Shown here piece after piece: positions 62,784-64,000 of a stretch of 64,000 nucleotides of DNA. The stretch lies in NCBI GenBank assembly GCA_964577955.1, contig CAZOAZ010000036.1, positions 1 through 64,000 of the forward strand, written 5' to 3'. The stretch is from CADEEX01 sp964577955. GTDB lineage: Bacteria; Acidobacteriota; Vicinamibacteria; Vicinamibacterales; CAVVIG01. The notes below the pieces were generated by a model. The model ran no database searches and was not told the origin of the DNA. It worked only from the letters and a program-made list of their open reading frames with translations. The stretch's first letter is position 1, and each line of letters starts with the position of its first letter. A program made the position numbers and the translations under genes.

Positions 62784-64000
62784 CTAATGCGGTGTGCTGG
62801 CGGCGGCCGGCGTCACGCGGATGACGCCGACATTGCCTTCGATCGTGAGTTTCGTGCCAAACGGTTCCGACAGCTTCTGCAGACGCTGCAGGATGCGCTG
62901 CGCGATCGCCGGCGGCGCCGTCATCGGGAGACCGCGCTTCGAGAGCGGGCCGTCCTGGCGGCCCCAGACCGGATAGACGCGAATCTCCTGCAGCTGCCCC
63001 TTGTCGAACTTGCTGACCGCAATCGCGCTCTCGTAGTTGATCGGCTCGACGACACCGCGCGCCTCGAGGCCGCGGACGACGTTTTCCGCCTGCGTCAGAT
63101 CGCCGTTGGGGCTCGGGTTGCAGTCGCAGCTCCAGTCCCACTCGCGGAAGAACTCGCCGAGGTCGTAGAAGATCGGCTTGCCCTTGTAAATTTCGATCCC
63201 GCGCAGCAGATGCGGACCATGCGCGACAAAGGCGTCCGCGCCGTTGTCGATCGACTGGTGCGCCAAGGACACGAGAAAGTCCGGCGGCCGGTCTTCGAAG
63301 AGGAACGGCTGCAGCACGGTATCGCCCTGATGCGCGTGAATGCTGGCAATCATGAAGTCGGCGTACTGCTTGCCGTTCTTGATGCTCTTCAGCGTGTCGG
63401 CGAGGTCGCCGCGGTTCATCGTGTAGGTCAGCTCTCCCGGCTTCGTTCCGGCCTTGAATGTCGTCCCGAAGAGATCGACCTGGTTCGCCGGCTCGGCGGC
63501 CGGTGCGCCCACCGGATTCGAGGTCTCGAGCCGATGGTCGTAGACGGATTCCTTGACCTTCTTGAACGCCGCGATCTGCTCGGCGCTGACCGTGATCGCG
63601 CGCGTGACGTTGATGGCGTTCAATCCGGGGCGGCCGCCAGTGATTCCGGTGTCGTAGGTGGCCGCCAACCGCCCGCCGCCGCCCGTTTCGCTGTACATCC
63701 CGACCAGGCCGATGCGCCCCTTCGGGGTCTCGACGAACCGCGGCGCGCGCGCTTCGTTGAGATTGCGGCCCACGCCCCCGTACGCGAGGTCCGCCTCGCG
63801 CATCAGCCGCAGGGTCTCGAAGAGCCCCTCCTGCCCCGCATCCTGGAGGTGGTTGCCGGCGCGGTTCATGAGCGTGAACCCCATCGCCTTGAGGTCAGCC
63901 GCCACTTCCTTGGTGCCGGTCATGCTGCCGCCGAGCGGGCCAACAAACGTCTGCTCGTCGCGAATCAGCGACTCGAAGTTGCCGAACCCGACATCGGCGT
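62784..64000 (-). CDS. CapA-family (poly-gamma-glutamate synthesis / metallophosphatase-like) protein, 5' end outside window
   Basis: The open frame runs off the window end; the first visible residues read ADVGFGNFESLIRDEQTF, the CapA block that normally comes soon after the start, so some N-terminal residues are missing. It continues with NRAGNHLQDAGQEGLFETLRLM, IASIHAHQGD, VAHGPHLLRGIEIYKGKPIFYDLGEF. CapA proteins share the calcineurin-like fold and are linked to polyglutamate or capsule synthesis, but many have unknown roles. The 72 bases between it and the regulator gene are unremarkable. Confidence 0.9.
   Translation of the reverse strand, partial: ADVGFGNFESLIRDEQTFVGPLGGSMTGTKEVAADLKAMGFTLMNRAGNHLQDAGQEGLFETLRLMREADLAYGGVGRNLNEARAPRFVETPKGRIGLVGMYSETGGGGRLAATYDTGITGGRPGLNAINVTRAITVSAEQIAAFKKVKESVYDHRLETSNPVGAPAAEPANQVDLFGTTFKAGTKPGELTYTMNRGDLADTLKSIKNGKQYADFMIASIHAHQGDTVLQPFLFEDRPPDFLVSLAHQSIDNGADAFVAHGPHLLRGIEIYKGKPIFYDLGEFFREWDWSCDCNPSPNGDLTQAENVVRGLEARGVVEPINYESAIAVSKFDKGQLQEIRVYPVWGRQDGPLSKRGLPMTAPPAIAQRILQRLQKLSEPFGTKLTIEGNVGVIRVTPAAASTPH

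Overview
The window is bacterial chromosome of high GC content, densely coded, with short spacers, many 4-base ATGA-type gene overlaps and a Gram-negative envelope (LpxC, lipoproteins, MtgA). The mix of HslUV, TrmFO, an S1-type set of housekeeping genes, ECF sigma/anti-sigma operons, Fn3/PEGA/IPT secreted proteins and many sigma-54 regulators suggests an acidobacterium, probably of the Vicinamibacteria type. That placement is inference from gene content; there is no rRNA in the window.

Layout. 1-5.0 kb (minus): hslV-hslU, a lipoprotein, an FAH-family hydrolase, a small transaldolase/F6P aldolase and the 5' part of a carboxyltransferase gene (pccB-like). 5.1-9.9 kb: a PEGA surface protein, then an ECF sigma / anti-sigma operon with secreted proteins and a permease. 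10-17.2 kb (plus): a GAF/PAS protein, an HTH-receiver regulator, an ABC-F ATPase and an NtrB/NtrC-like pair. 17.3-23.6 kb (minus): xerC, trmFO, topA, dprA. 23.8-29.2 kb: TPR and lipoprotein genes, CAP lipoprotein, rplU-rpmA-obgE-nadD-rsfS, comF. 29.2-31.1 kb (minus): tmk, lysA. 31.2-33.8 kb (plus): an overlapping sigma / STAS / small protein / radical-SAM-like operon. 33.8-43.6 kb (mostly minus): lpxC, uvrA, amino-acid permease, IPT-NHL protein, HNH nuclease, NlpC/P60 lipoprotein (plus), HExxH protein, mtgA. 43.6-48.5 kb (minus): a DapA-family lyase and an oligopeptide-type ABC importer (substrate-binding protein plus two permeases, no ATPases). 60.2-64 kb (minus): B3-like metallo-hydrolase, ScfR/RamB-like regulator, CapA-family protein (cut by the window end).

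The most unusual part is 48.5-60.2 kb. Two micro-genes encode peptides of 12 and 19 residues that share the C-terminus IIWG(D/E). Each has its own Shine-Dalgarno sequence. They lie behind a sigma-54-like -24/-12 element and a structured leader, and are followed by a perfect 10-bp hairpin and then a three-gene exporter: an HlyD-type adaptor, an ABC protein with a complete C39 peptidase domain, and a second ABC protein. This exporter set has the organisation of NHLM-type bacteriocin exporters, but I see no modifying enzyme and no classical double-glycine leader. An HD-GYP c-di-GMP phosphodiesterase-like protein and a TPR / sigma-54 activator follow. The peptide importer is encoded divergently. 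I read this as a candidate small-peptide export, and possibly signalling, locus; the signalling part is inference.

The 54.9-59.2 kb stretch has visibly lower GC than everything around it. Its left edge coincides with an ABC protein that stops right after its H-loop, and its right edge falls inside the sigma-54 activator gene, whose N-terminal half is low-GC and AAA+ half high-GC. Dispersed hairpin repeats with a GGCTTTAGCC core occur in spacers, and one copy is read in frame inside trmFO as an extra peptide segment.
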